This document shows, piece by piece, positions 37,122 through 49,695 of a stretch of DNA of 64,000 bases. The notes below the pieces were generated by a model, which did no database searches, was not told where the DNA came from, and worked only from the letters and a program-made list of their open reading frames with translations. Origin of the DNA: Chloranthus sessilifolius (Eukaryota > Streptophyta > Magnoliopsida > Chloranthales > Chloranthaceae); assembly GCA_021018995.1 (NCBI GenBank), contig CM037590.1:39000287-39064286 (forward strand), read 5' to 3'. Made by a program: the position numbers and the translations under genes. The stretch's first letter is position 1. Each line of letters begins with the position of its first letter.

Positions 37122-37405
37122 AATGGAGATTATTTTTCACTCCAATCTTCCACATAATGGATATTGAGACTATGAATATACCATCAGACAGTCTATTTTT
37201 TTAATCCACGTGGTACAAATCTCGAAATATAGAGAGCAACTACTTGTACACGAGATGAGATTCCACATGGCACCATCACGCTCAAACAAACTTTTGGGGG
37301 GCATTTGTACTAGGTGGAATAAAAAAATAGACCATATGATGGTACATTCATGGTCTCTAGATCCATTGTTTGGAAAATTGGAATGAAAAATGATCTCTAT
37401 CATCT
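37122..37405. mobile_element. Foldback MITE with ~80-bp inverted arms
   Basis: The left arm GAGATTATTTTTCACTCCAA continues TCTTCCACATAATGGAT and ACCATCAGACAGTCTATTTTTT. The right arm is its near-complement, ending GGAATGAAAAATGATCTC. The middle is about 120 bases. Relatives at 37559-37780 and 38655-38925 keep the same order of blocks, so this is a small family. Confidence 0.7.
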
Positions 37406-38654
37406 GCAGTCAATGGATTTCAAGGGTTTCGAATGTAGGCGGTTTCAGAGATAGCGTGGGCAAGAGCAGAGGTATCGGAGTACCTTTGTTCGTGCCCATA
37501 GATTTATTGAAAGCGCCTACGTCTGAAACCAATTGACTATTAACATTAGATGGTGGACATCGTATTTCACCCCAATCTTCCACAACATGAATCTTAAGAT
37601 CATGATCTTATCATCAAACAACCAATTTTTTATCCCACGTCTCACAAATCTCCAAAATGTCTTAAAATCAAATTTGAGCACAATGTGCGCGTGATGAATT
37701 TAGGGCTATTTTTTTGGGATTTGTGCTACATGGAAACAAATGTATACCGTCTGATGGTACTTCACCCTCTAATTCAAGCATTCAATGAGTTTCACTTAAA
37801 TTTTGCTTTACTAACAAAGATGCAAAACATCTGCCACTTATAAAAAGTGTGTTCATAGCAGCTTCTCTGCACACAACCTGATTTTGTGATTCTGTTTTTT
37901 TCTAGGCACACGCCATTTCTTTTGCTATATGTCAGGTCGATTTTCCATTTGGAAGTGCAGGAAGAAAAAAGTGCTGTGCACTTGGCAGCCCACAAGTTCT
38001 GACCGAATGGTTAAACTCTACGATCAAACTGACTTTTGGACCTGGTCTCATCTTTATGTTGGCGTGCCGCATGAAAAACTCAAAAGTTGATGGCAATGTG
38101 TGTTATGAGGCAAGCACCAAGAACAGTGCACTGGCCCTTCCATTTTATACCAACTTAATTTTTAATGATTAATAGATGCACCAAAGAACAGTGCACTGGG
38201 CCCGAACCTCCCCAAAGTTGAATTCCACAGTTGTTGATCCATGGGAATATGTGAAAATATAAATTCTCTCACGAAAAGGGTGCCTCTAAACTCTGACAAC
38301 AAGTGACGAGAGTCATTACTTTTTTGCTTTTAAAATTGCTCGTGTTCAAATGCACTTGAAGTGCTATGTCTGAAACTCTGAATTCATTTAATTGGTTGGC
38401 ACATATTTTAAGGTTGTGGCGCCCGTTTTCATTGTTATACTGACCCCATTAGCTTCTTACTTTTAAATTGGGTCTTGAGTCAAATGTTTGTCTGATACAA
38501 CAGTAATTTCTGAGGGTCCTTAGCTTCTTAGGTTAGTTAGTACTTCATTGGGATTTATCAATTGTTAGTCTTATATAATATTAATTTTTCTTTCGGTGAC
38601 ATTTTCACCCAATTTTTCCATTCTTCCACCATAAAAAAAAAAATCGTTGACCGA

Positions 38655-38925
38655 ATCAATCGATGGAGATCATTTTTTATTACAATCTTCTCCACAATAG
38701 ATTTTGAGATCATGATGCACTCATGAGACGATCAGATGTTGATTTTATTTGGCACATGTCTCATAAGTGATCATCTAATAGTTACCCTATGATCACGATC
38801 ACTTTAGGGATGTGTGTCACGTGGAATCAACATGTAGCCGTATGATAGGTGTTTCATGATCTCAAGATCTATTGTGTGAAAGATTAGGACGGAAAATGAT
38901 TCTATCGTATAATTCAAGGCAGTCA
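38655..38925. mobile_element. Foldback MITE, same family
   Basis: The left arm GGAGATCATTTTTTATTACAA continues with TCCACAATAGATTTTGAGATCATGA. The right arm, inverted, ends ATCTATTGTGTGAAAGATTAGG, ACGGAAAATGATTC. It is diverged from the copy at 37122-37405 but has the same layout. Confidence 0.6.
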
Positions 38926-39067
38926 ACGGTCTTTTATGGTCGAAGAGTGTGTGCTCTTCACAGGAACAGCAGGTGCAAATAATGTCAACCTGTTTCTTTT
39001 TATCTCATGTTTTTGCCACTTTAAACAATCCAATATATCTAATATCATATAAGCTTAGCCAAACAAT

Positions 39068-40106
39068 TAGGGCTCTCAATTGATCGGGATAGGGCTGGGC
39101 TAGGGTTCAACATGGCCCGAACCTACCGGGTCGGGTTGGTTCCCAATTTTTTAGCCTAACCCTAATTTGAGTTGTGATTTACTCAGCCCAAGCCCGGCCC
39201 ACAATGGGCTAGGCTTGGGTTTTTTTCCAATTTTTTTTTAGGCGATTTTGTTTTTAATAAAAATTCGTAAAAGAATTTTTAACAAGAGAGAGCTCGAGGA
39301 GCGAGAGACTTGCTTGCTTAGAGTTGGGACTTGAGATGGTACAGATTGTGATAAAATAAAAACTCAATTTTAGGGTTTTTATATATGAAGCTAGTATTGA
39401 TTAGAATTGCAAGTTCATTTTAACTTAAATGTCGTTGATTTTAAACTGTTCAACGGTTTAATCTCACGACATTTAATTAAAGGAAGCCGTTTCCCTAGGA
39501 CATGGTTATAGGGTTGAACCCTACGACGTGACAAGTTGGGCGCCATGTGGCACCCAACCCGAGGATCGGGTGTCATAACACGTTGCCCAAGGTTGATCTT
39601 ATACCGTATAGGAAAAATAAAATTAGAAAATAATGTTTTTCCACCTTTGAATATTAGGTGAAAGTAGAAAAAATTCAATGCACCATGTTTGTTGGGCAAA
39701 ACATGATACTTGACATGTGATTTGAAAGACAAAAAAGTTTAAAAAAAAAAATTCTTTTTCTAAAAGAACAGGTGAACTCAAAGGGGTACAAGTGTCATTT
39801 TGGGATTTAGGTGCGCCACGTGATAACCGAAATGAATCACATTGTAGGTGTGAACCCTACGACCACATCGGAAGGATCCATTTTTCTTAATTAAATTGCT
39901 CTTAAGTTTATATATATAATTCTTTATCTCTGTTTATTGGGGCCGGGTGTTGGAATATTCAACCCAAACTCGACCCGAATCAATCGCGTCACGACATGCT
40001 TAGCCGACTCAGGTACCGGACCAGATTGGCTTCATAAACTATATCGCCTTTTTCAAGATTGAGTGCGGCTCAAAATTTAAGCTGACCCGACCCATTGAGA
40101 GCCCTA
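39068..40106. mobile_element. hAT-type element (TAGGGCTCTC family), 1.04 kb
   Basis: The ends are TAGGGCTCTCAATTGATCGG and, inverted from the right, TAGGGCTCTCAATGGGTCGG. The flanking 8-mers CAAACAAT and TAAGCAAT agree at six positions, so the target duplication is imperfect. The interior carries another repeat with GAACCCTACGAC on both sides (about 39515-39525 and 39852-39862), so it is probably a composite. It belongs to the same broad family as 3132-3438. Confidence 0.6.
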
Positions 40107-40321
40107 TAAGCAATACCCATACCATCTAATTCAAGCGCTTCAACATAAACCATAGCTTATATGCTCAACAATTGTCCACATTAAGAGAATGGCTCAAATC
40201 CTATGATAAACGTACTTAATGGCTGACACCAGCTCATATAAGTTTTAGTAATAAGGAGAAATTGGGCTCGTTAAAGATATGTGTCATGTGGCGTAAAAAG
40301 TGTGCTAATTATAGTTATAAC

Positions 40322-40553
40322 CATGGGTCAAAATACTGGGTATCCGATACATATCTTCTGAGCTCAAAACCGATACGTATCAGACGATACATATTGGAAT
40401 AGTAAAATACTTGACGATACATTGAATGTATCGTTTGGGCATATGCATACAAAATGGCGATATGGTACATTGAATGTACCGTATCGTCCCAGTTCAAAAC
40501 CGATACGTATATCATCCGATACGTATCGGTATCGGATGAAATTTTGACCCATG
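40322..40553. mobile_element. MITE with GATACGTATC palindromes, 232 bp
   Basis: The ends are CATGGGTCAAAATACTGGG and, inverted, CATGGGTCAAAATTTCATC. An 8-mer GTTATAAC flanks it on both sides (40314-40321 and 40554-40561). That 8-mer is itself a palindrome, so it may be target duplication or part of the repeat. CGATACGTATC and CGATACATATTGG words recur inside in both orientations. A relative sits at 47713-47860. Confidence 0.78.
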
Positions 40554-42079
40554 GTTATAACTGTTGATGTACTTGTCACGCTCTTCATCCGCTGTGTGAA
40601 TGTAGTAAATATCCAATTTACTTAGTATAACTAATTTACTACATTTTTTAAAGAAATGAAACCTATTTTTTTAGCTTTATTATCGCTTCATATTTATTTT
40701 TCCTTTTTTGCTTATTCAGAATAATACAATTATTTGGGAGTTTAGTTAAGTTAGGGTGACTGTAGTTTGCAGGGTGCGGTATTGGTGCATGTGTATGGCG
40801 TGAGTCGACCGGCTTGTAACACCCTCGTAGGGCACCAGCCCGACTCTTATAGGGCACGTTTGATTGTCCGTAAAATAGTCATCTTACATATGAAGTGAAA
40901 GGCTTACAAGCCTTACCCCCGTAAGCTTTTCGTCGATCCCACAAAACGTGTTTTGTGATACGAGCGGACAAACATTCCCATAAAATATATCTTTATCTTC
41001 TATGGGAGGTGACCCAAGTTTCTTGGTAGTTTCAAATTAAAAAAACACAAAGGACACGAAGGGAGCAAGCGAGGGAGCTAATAACTCGCCCTTCCCTTTC
41101 AATTAAAATCGAGGACCTCTCTCTCCTCGTCACAATAATTAACATATTATTAAATGTTGTGGAATGAGTTGAAACTTTGGCATAACATGTAACCTCACTA
41201 TAAACACGTTTTACAAAAACCTTGAAGCGTTTATAAAAAAAGTAAATAAGTAGTAATATACTCCAAATGCTAGATCAATGGTTGAAAATAAGTTGTAAAT
41301 ACTCCATATTAGCAAAAGGAGCTCATAAAGTAAATATTTTAATCCTCCCCACTACAACTTTTCATACTCTAAAGTTTCTTTAAGGTCAGAGACTATGCGC
41401 CTGTGTGTAAAGAAATCTCTTCACCTACTCTAAGTTGGCCATCATGTGGTATCCATTATAAGGATTGGGTTTCACGGCAACTTAGGCGAGGTTCATCAAA
41501 TCCCATTAAAAAAACAATGTTTTTTATGACTTTTTTACTGTTAACAATGTGATTAAAGTTGGGAAAAATCAATGCACCAAAGTTTCTGGGAGTTACCTTA
41601 TCTTTGACTCATTAAATAGAGGGCAAAAATGTCTTAAAAAAAAAACTAAAAAAATTTTAAATCACATTTCCCATGATTGATCAACGGAAAAAGAGAGTTG
41701 TTTTGGATTGATCATGCCACGTAGCATGTGAAATGTGATCGGGCATTCTCCCCTTTGTCAATTTCTTTATGTTAAAATTGATAATTATGAACAAAAATGT
41801 AATGAAATAGGTTTTTCAATACTACTAAAACTTGCATTGCATAATAAAATAGGTGGGACATGCAGATTTCTAAAGCATGAGATCATAAGGAAAGTAAGAA
41901 TCTACTATGTTGATGTTTACACATGCCATCAAACTCTCATAGAGATTTACTTTTTGTAAATTATAAATGGAGACAGGAAATTAGTAAGCTGAGCATAGAG
42001 GGCAACTATCCATTCTTTTTTCCATCTAACAAATTATAACTTACAATCATGTCAATATATTTAATAGTGTGGGCTCCTC

Positions 42080-42227
42080 CATGGTTCAAAATTTCGGTCC
42101 CCACCAAAACCAAAAACCATATTTTTCGGTAATTTTTGGTCCTTGTAAAGTTTTTGGCCGAAATTTCGGTTCAAAATTTCAGTTTCGGCTGGAATTTTTG
42201 AAATGAAACCCGAATTTTTTATCCTTG
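42080..42227. mobile_element. hAT-type MITE, 148 bp (ATTTCGG family), duplication unit 1
   Basis: The ends are CATGGTTCAAAATTTCGG and, inverted, CAAGGATAAAAAATTCGGG. A perfect 8-bp duplication GGCTCCTC lies at 42072-42079 and 42228-42235. The counterpart in unit 2 is 44570-44706. Confidence 0.85.
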
Positions 42228-42346
42228 GGCTCCTCTACCATTTTCAAAGTTGTCCGGATGAAATTTTTAACTAGCATCTTCTTTTTCTGGTGGCAACAAT
42301 CACCACATGAATTTTTTTCATAATTGTCTTATTGAGCCATCTTTAC

Positions 42347-42532
42347 CACGGATCAAAAATTCGAGTTTCATTTCGGTCTCGGGCTGGGCCAAAACCAAAA
42401 TTTTGAATCGAAATTTCGACCGAAAATTTCACAAGGACCGAAAATTACCGAAATTATGACTTTCGTTTCGGTTTTGGTGGGGACCGAAACCGAAATATTT
42501 CGGTCGAAATCTAAATGAAATTTTGAACCATG
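42347..42532. mobile_element. hAT-type MITE, 186 bp, same family, inverted orientation
   Basis: The ends are CACGGATCAAAAATTCGAG and, inverted, CATGGTTCAAAATTTCATT. The flanking 8-mers ATCTTTAC and ATCTCTAC differ at one base. It lies about 120 bases from the first MITE and points the other way. The counterpart in unit 2 is 44828-44993. Confidence 0.8.
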
Positions 42533-44569
42533 ATCTCTACTCGCAAGTTAAAGCTTGAAGGAGCCTTCAAATACTGGTAGGGTATGCTTGGATAGTCATT
42601 TGGATTTGAAATTTTAGACTTGACACTATTAAATCCAAATGCAGTGTTTGAATTTGAAATTTTGTATCGAAATTCCACTACAAAAATTAAGATTATTAGT
42701 AGTAATAAAAAATTGTCACTTTTAACAAAAAAATTGTCGCTAATACTTTTGCCGCTAATAGTCATAAAAGTTTTTTTGTTAATAGCTAATAAACAACCAC
42801 TAATAGTCTTATTTTTTGTAGTGTCCAAATACAGGCATCCAAACGCACCCTTGCAACATTCTGATCTAATCATTCAATAGAATGATAATTGGTGATTTGC
42901 CACATGAAAAATAATAAACGGAGGGCAGATTTGTTGAGGATAAAGTGTAAGTGGCTAACGTGGCGTGATGTGACTGGCTCCACCAACTTGCATGAATTGA
43001 GCCCCACTACACTTTGCAGCCAATTGCATCGCGCCACATCAGTCGTATGCACTGTTGATGTACTTGTTGCGCTCTTCATCCGCTGTGTGAATGTAGCAAT
43101 TTTCCAATTTACTTAATATAACTAATTTACTATATTTTTTAAAGAAATGAAACTTACTTTTTTAACTTTATTTTCACTTCATATTTATCTTCCCTTTTTT
43201 GCTTATTCAAAATAATACAATTATTTGGGAGTTTAGTTAGGTTAGGGTGACCGTAGTTTGTAGGGTGCGGTATTGGTGCATGTGCATGGTGTGAGTCGAC
43301 CGGCTTGTAACACCCTCGTGTGGCACCAGCCCGACTCTTACAGGGCACGCTTGATTGTCCGTAAGATAGTCATCTTACATGTAAAGTGGAAGGCTTACGA
43401 GCCTTACCTCGTTAGCTTTTTGTCTGTCCCACAAAATGTATTTTGGGATACGAGCAGACAAATATTCCCATAAGATATATCTTTATCTTATGTGGGAGGT
43501 GACCCAAGTCTCTTGGTCGTTTCAAATTTTAAAAAAACAAAGGACATGAAGGGAGCAAGCGAGGGAGTTAATAACTCACCCTTCCCTTTCAATTAAAATT
43601 GAGGGCCTCTCTCTCCTCACAATAATTAATATATTATTAAATGTTGTGAAAATGAGTTGAAACTTTGGCATAACATGTAACCTCACTATAAACACGTTTT
43701 ACAAAAACCTTGAAGCGTTCATGAAAAAAGTAAATAAGTAGTAATATACTCCAAACGCTAGATCAATGGTTGAAAATAAGTTGTAAATACTCCATATTAG
43801 CAAAAGGGGCTCATAAAGTAAATATTTTAATCCTCCCCACTTTAACTTTTCATACTCTATAGTTTCTTTAAGGTCAGGGACTACGCACCTATGTGTAGAG
43901 AAATCTCTTCACCTACTCTAAGTTGGCTATCATGTGACATCCATCATGAGGATTGGGTTCCACAGTAACTTAGGCGAGGTCGATCAGATCCCATTAAAAA
44001 AATATTATTTTTTATGACTATTTTACTGTTAACAATGTGGTTAAAGTTGGGAAAAATCAATGCACCAAAGTTTTTGAGAGTTACCTTATCTTTAACTCAT
44101 CAAACAGAGGGCAAAAAAGTCTATAAAAAAAAAAACTAAAAAAATTTTAAATCACATTTCCCATGGTTGATCAACGGAAAAAGAGAGTTGTTTTGGATTC
44201 ATCATGCCACATAGCATGTGAAATGTGATCGGGCATACTCCCCTTTGTCAATTTCTTTATGTTAAAATTGATAATGATGGACAAAAATGTAATGAAATAG
44301 GTTTTTCAATACTACTAAAACTTGCATTGCATAATAAAATAGGTGGGACATGCAGATTTCTCAAGCATGAGATTATAAGGAAAGTAAGAATCTACCATGT
44401 TGATGTTTACACATGCCATCAAACTCTCATAGAGATTTACTTCTTATAAATTATAAATGGAGGAAGGAAATTAGTAAGCTGAGTATAGAGGGCAATTATC
44501 CATTCTTTTTTCCATCTAACAAATTATAGCTTACAATTATGTCAATATATTTAATAGTGTGGGCTCCTC

Positions 44570-44993
44570 CATGGTTCAAAATTTCGGTCCCCACCGAAAC
44601 CGAAAACCATATTTTCGGTAATTTTTGGTTCTTGTGAAGTTTTTGGCCAAAATTTTAGTTTCGACCCAGCCCGAAACTGAAATGAAACCCGAATTTTTTA
44701 TCCTTGGGCTCCTCTACCATTTTCAAAGTTGTCTGGATGAAATTTTTAACTAGCATCTTCTTTTTCTGGTGGCAACAATCACCACATGGATTTCAGTTTC
44801 AAAATTGTCTTATTGAGCCATTTTTACCACGGATCAAAAATTCGAGTTTCATTTCGGTTTCGAGCTGGGCCAAAACCAAAATTTTGAATTGAAATTTTGG
44901 CCGAAAATTTCACAAGGACCGAAAATTACCGAAATTATGATTTTCGTAAACCGAAACATTTCGGTTGAAATCTAAACGAATTTTTGAACCATG
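44570..44993. mobile_element. Unit 2 copies of the two ATTTCGG MITEs
   Basis: These are the duplicated counterparts: about 44570-44706 and 44828-44993. Both have lost some interior sequence relative to unit 1. Their flanks match those in unit 1, which shows that both insertions predate the segmental duplication. Confidence 0.8.
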
Positions 44994-45523
44994 ATCTCTA
45001 CTTGCAAGTTAAAGCTTGAAGGAGCCTTCAAATACTGTTAAGGTATGCTTGGATAGTTATTTGGATTTGAAATTTTAGATTTTGAGACTATCAAATCCAA
45101 ATGTAGTGTTTGAATTTGAAATTTTGTATCGAAATTCCACAACAAAAAATAAGATTATTAGTGGCAATAAAAAATTATCACTTTTAACAAAAAAATTGTC
45201 GCTAATACCCTTGCCGCTAATAGTCATAATAGTTTTTTTGTTAATAGCTAATACACTGTTGCTAATAGTCTTATTTTTTGTAGTGTCCAAATACAGGTAT
45301 CCAAACGCACCCTTACAACATTCTGATCTAATCATTTGAATTCTTCAATAGAATGATAATTGGTGATTTGTCACATGAAAAAAAATAAACGGAGGGCAGA
45401 TTTGTTGAGGACAAAGTGTAGGCAGCTAACGTGGCGTGACGTGACTGGCTGCACCAACTTGCATGAATTGAGCCCCACTGCACTTTGCAGCCAATTGCAT
45501 CGCGCCACATCAGTCATATGCAC

Positions 45524-46809
45524 TTTGTTTGCATAAAATTTGTCTTTCATGTAACATTGTCCTTTATCACTTAAACAATTCAAATATGTAAAGATGTGTG
45601 TCATGTGCACAATATTTACAATATGTAGATCACATGAGAGGCATGACCTGTAAATAAGCCAACATCTAGCCCGCCCTACGGCTGAGTTGGGCCGAGTACA
45701 TCTCAGCCCAACAAAAAGTTGAGCTAAGTATGTACGTGGTAGAGGTGCAAATTCGGTTAACCAAATCCAACCGATCTGAAACTAATCGGTTCGGATTTGA
45801 TTCATGTTTCCATTTGTTTTTGGAACCAAAACAGAATTGATGGCCAAATTTATTTATTTATTTTTGTTTCAGAATTTTTTTTTAATCTAATTTTTTTTGT
45901 ATTTTTAACCCTTTTTTTCGGTTTTTATTTTTTATATTTTCAAAGTTTTGATGCTACCTAATCGATATTTTCCAATCAGAAATCGAATCGACTCAAACTC
46001 GGTTTGGCATGAATTTAGTTCTAGGCTGATTCAAATTAGTTCGATTCACTAAGTTTTTGGGTTAGGTTTGGGTTTTGGGTCAAAACTTGCACCCCTATCT
46101 ATACGTATGGCGGTTGGACCAGGGCCACGCTAAAATAGACCTTAGCATGGTGCTTAGCTTGGCCTATTGTGGGTCATAAAGCTAATAGTTAAAGTATTAG
46201 TATACAAATCATTGTGACCAAGTATAGGCACGAGAATAAAACGGTTCCGGAAATATATGAAAAAAATTATAAATTTCGATATACTTGGAAAAAAAGTGGG
46301 AAAATTACGAAAAAAAAAAGTATTAATAATTATAAAAAATATACATGTTTTGACCAAACACAAGTTTAAAACGAGTTTCAAACATATTTTTCAGAAAAAT
46401 AAAAAAATAAATTTGTTTAAACTTTAAAGCACATTTTTCGAAAAAAGGGTTTGTTCGGAATTTTATTCGTTTTTTCAAAAGCACGTGTTTTAAACACATT
46501 TTTTTTGAAAAAACACGTGTTTGCTCACTATGATACAAACCAACCCAATCACCATTGCAACAACTAAGACATCCCGTGGTAACAAACTTTACCGTTCTGA
46601 ATGAGGCATGGAGAGGATTTAAATAAAGAATGAGTCTACAATGGGTGTCCGTTCATCATGAGTGGGCATTACAGTCCACATGTCCCTCTAAGTGAGTGAC
46701 TTGTATGGATTTCCAAGCATTGGAATTGCATGCAAGTCACTCACTCATAGGTACACATGGAGCCTCCACTAGACCATAGTTGTTCCATTAGCCTGATTTC
46801 ACGTATATA
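45524..46809. other. Intergenic DNA with a hAT-like MITE
   Basis: A MITE spans about 45740-46096, with ends TAGAGGTGCAAATTCGG and, inverted, TAGGGGTGCAAGTTTTGA and an interior of GGTTCGGATTTGATTC-type words. No target duplication could be read. The sequence around 46240-46530 is A- and T-rich with repeated TTTTTCGAAAAA words. Nothing coding is visible. Confidence 0.5.
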
Positions 46810-47712
46810 TGTCATGTCCCAGACTCCCTCTATTGTTTATCACAACTCGAAATTTTACCCCATTCCGAGGGCTAAGAATTTCAAGTTATGATCAACACGT
46901 ATCGTAGATACACTAAGCGGACGTACACATAATTAGAGTTCTCGCGCTAACACAATTCCACAAAATTCGTGAACCCAATAATAAAATAATGGAATAAATG
47001 GGCAATCATAAATAACAAATAAATGCGATAACAATCAATGAAATATTTAATAATCGATGAAAAAATAAATATTAGACATAAAATAAGAAAAGTATGAGGC
47101 TATAAATAAATAATAATTGTATGAAACTAATCTCATTACCGAAACTACTACTATCAATAGTCAGCACTAGGATCGACGCCAGCACCATCGTCGTCTTCCT
47201 AATAACTTGTTATGTCGTCATCCCAAGACTCCTAGTGCTCTGTGTCTACTTGGCCAACGAAGTCAGCGTCAATAGAATCAAAATAGTCAGCATTCATTCC
47301 GTTGATATAATTACTTATAATTGTTAGTTTTTCCTGCGATGAGTTTATTCAGTCACATAGACTCAATGGACAAACCACCAATTTACCCTACACTACTGAA
47401 GTGCATTTTGATGCATCTCGTGAGTGATAATTCATAATAAACAACATAAAAGAATAATGAATGAAATAGTAATTTTTTACATATCATATCATAAATGTAA
47501 GATTATGATTTAGACATACTTCAATCCTAACGTACCTCATTATACCTCATGCATATAACATAACTTATTATTTTGTCATATGCGTTTGTATATTGCATGG
47601 GTGTACCTAGCATACTCGTAAATCCTAATACGACTTGTACCAGAGTCGCTACTCGAGCAATCTATATGAAGATCACCATAGTAGTTTACCACTATATCAC
47701 AATCGCTCCATA

Positions 47713-47860
47713 CATGGATCAAAATGCCAAAAAATCGATACGTATCGTCCAAGCCCAAAACCGATACGTATCGAATGTTACGTATCGATACCGGAACATT
47801 CAATGTACCGTATCGTTCACCACTGATAACGATACGTATCGGACGAAATTTTGATCTATG
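47713..47860. mobile_element. MITE with GATACGTATC palindromes, nested copy
   Basis: The ends are CATGGATCAAAATGCC and, inverted, CATAGATCAAAATTTCG. The flanking 8-mers GCTCCATA and TCTCCATA differ at one base. CGATACGTATCG occurs several times inside. It is inserted in the LTR-like element at 46810-49684 and is related to 40322-40553. Confidence 0.78.
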
Positions 47861-48719
47861 TCTCCATAACATAATATACTCTTACACCCCATCCAATCAC
47901 ATTGGCGGCCGACAAACGTAACTCATAACTTATAATGTCTTCTCTGAGACCCGTCTTGACTGTAGACGTTGTGACCCTTATAGTGACTACATAAGGAATG
48001 ACACGTACAAACTTAAGTTCTTAATTTTATGCTAGCATACACAACGGTGTCTTATTATTATACTCATATATTTTCTTATTTTATAAACTCATATCCTAAC
48101 ACTTAATTTAACCTGAGCTTAACCTTGCATAGGTCTTACACTTAATCTATCATATTTTAGACTCAAGGGTGATAAGATTACAGTATATGACACTATGTAC
48201 AAGATTACGTTGAATTCGCACTTACCACACTTGTCATGATATACCATACTACAATGAGTTGTCAAACATACGAATACTGTGTGATCCCACTTCAATATCA
48301 TCTTAGTGAACACTACGCTCAAGCGTAGTCATGATCTCACACACTCGTGTATGTACTTTATCTTATTCTTATAATCATAACAAGAATAAAATATATAACT
48401 ATCTTACGCAATTAATAGATTTACATTTAAGATTACATTATTTTTATAAGTATATATATTTATATAATACACTAATAAAAATATAAGGTAAGGTAATTAT
48501 TAGTGTGCTGACATCGAAAACGTAAAGGTTAGAGTTTGATTACGAGGGTATAAAATTTCTAACTTTTCATACTATCACGAAGATCGCATTGAAGCGATAA
48601 AATTAATATATAAGTTACTATAATTGAATAATAAAAGGAAAAGATATCACAGTTCGAAGTTAGGTGAACTACGACCATCGATCGATAACCTACTTGTGAT
48701 TAATATGCTTTAAAATTTT

Positions 48720-49110
48720 GATCGTGATAAGGTGAAATTGTTGTCTGTTCAGACTAGAATCGATTGATTGGTTTTAAAATCGATTGATTGCAATTAAATG
48801 TGAGTGAAGAAAACAGTTTGATCAATCGAAATTAATGAGTAAGACTCATTCGATTTGATTCAAAATCGACCGATTGGTATTGGAATCGATCAGTTGAAAT
48901 TAATTAAAAAAAATAAAGCAATTCAATTTGGTTCATATACGATCGATCACATATAAGAATCGATCGATCGAAATTAATAAAAAGAATAGGTAAAGCAGTT
49001 TGGTCCAGAATCAATCGATCAAATTTATAATGTAAAAATAACAATTCAATTTGGTCCAAAATTGATCGGTCGCAACATAGAATTGATTGATTGAATTCAA
49101 GATTTCAGAA
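48720..49110. repeat. ATCGATYGAT minisatellite-like block
   Basis: About five diverged units of 60-80 bases each carry AATCGATCGATYG.AATTAAT and CAATTTGGTC/CAGTTTGGTC motifs. The words ATCGATTGATT, GATCGATCG and AATTGATCGGTCG recur throughout. It lies inside the LTR-like element, so it may be part of that LTR. Confidence 0.6.
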
Positions 49111-49695
49111 ATAATTAGGGTTCTGAAAATAAGACTCAAAAGGAAAAGAACACAATTAAAATAAATAAAACAAGCATAAATTATAGCTAGGTTAGCCATT
49201 TTATTATTTTATATACATGTTTATAATAAAACTAGATGAGTTCGTTTTATTTAACCCGTCGATGCATGATCCTAACACACCTTATGCAATGAGATTTGAG
49301 AAGTATAGCATAGATTTATGGGTCCCCACTTGTTGAAGTGCGAATGATGGATCCATGACAATTAGTGTGGAAGAGATCGACGTCCAACGCAATAGTTCAT
49401 CCAAGATTTTTTCTTCTTCCTCCTCCTTGATTTCGTTGGTGGAAATAAGTCACGGTGATTCGTGTGAAAGAATACTAAATTTTTTAGGGAAAAGATTATA
49501 GAGTTTAGTGGGAGGAGATTAAGGAATTTAGGAAAATATGAGTTAATGAAAAAAATAAGAAAGAAACTTAAATAAAAGTTTTCTAAAATAAGATAGGTTC
49601 CGATGTAGAGTGCTAACACAGTACATAGTGCAAAACATCATCTAACACCACTAAAAAGAAAGTAAAAAAATCCGGGTTGTTACAATTGAACAGCC

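Larger units (their letters stand above)
33850..40321. other. Intergenic region with foldback MITEs and an LTR relic
   Basis: Upstream of the second NHL gene, 33850-34150 should contain its promoter and 5' UTR. The rest holds MITEs of a CAATCTTCCACA/GAGATCATTTTT family near 34384-34600, 37122-37405, 37559-37780 and 38655-38925, a degraded LTR-like relic at about 34990-37110, and a hAT MITE at 39068-40106. 37800-38640 shows nothing I can name. No host gene is visible. Confidence 0.6.
40560..45523. repeat. Tandem segmental duplication, two ~2.48-kb units
   Basis: Unit 1 runs about 40560-43050 and unit 2 about 43051-45523. Both begin CTGTTGATGTACTTGT and end GCGCCACATCAGTC.TATGCACT. They share everything in order: CGACCGGCTTGTAACACCCTC, the ATATATCTTTATCTT stretch, the two MITEs near 42080-42532 and 44570-44993, and the closing AATTGAGCCCCACT block. 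By eye they agree at roughly nine bases in ten. Open frames repeated in both units look like chance frames rather than genes. Confidence 0.92.
46810..49684 (-). mobile_element. LTR-like element, ~2.9 kb, related to 25158-28220 (fossil)
   Basis: On the minus strand it begins TGTAACAACCCGG (49684) and near its other end carries GTCCGCTTAG, GGAATGGGGTAAAATTTCG and GTTGTGATAA. These sit in the same order as in the solo LTR at 25158-28220. The left boundary is uncertain; TGTCATGTCCC at 46810 gives a formal TG...CA pair, but the flanking 5-mers ATATA and ATTGA do not match. It contains a small MITE (47713-47860) and a minisatellite-like block (about 48720-49110). It is incomplete or rearranged and probably older than its relative. 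Confidence 0.65.

Noticed and set aside
42511-45339. Paired open frames on both strands near 42511-42880 and 45075-45339
   Set aside because: They recur only because the 2.48-kb segment is duplicated. The residues are low-complexity I/L/K/N and the frames differ between the units.
48720-49110. Possible CRISPR-like array
   Set aside because: Repeats are diverged with no uniform spacers, and the context is plant nuclear DNA.
46810-49684. Perfect target duplication for the LTR-like element
   Set aside because: The flanking 5-mers ATATA and ATTGA do not match, so no intact insertion is claimed there.
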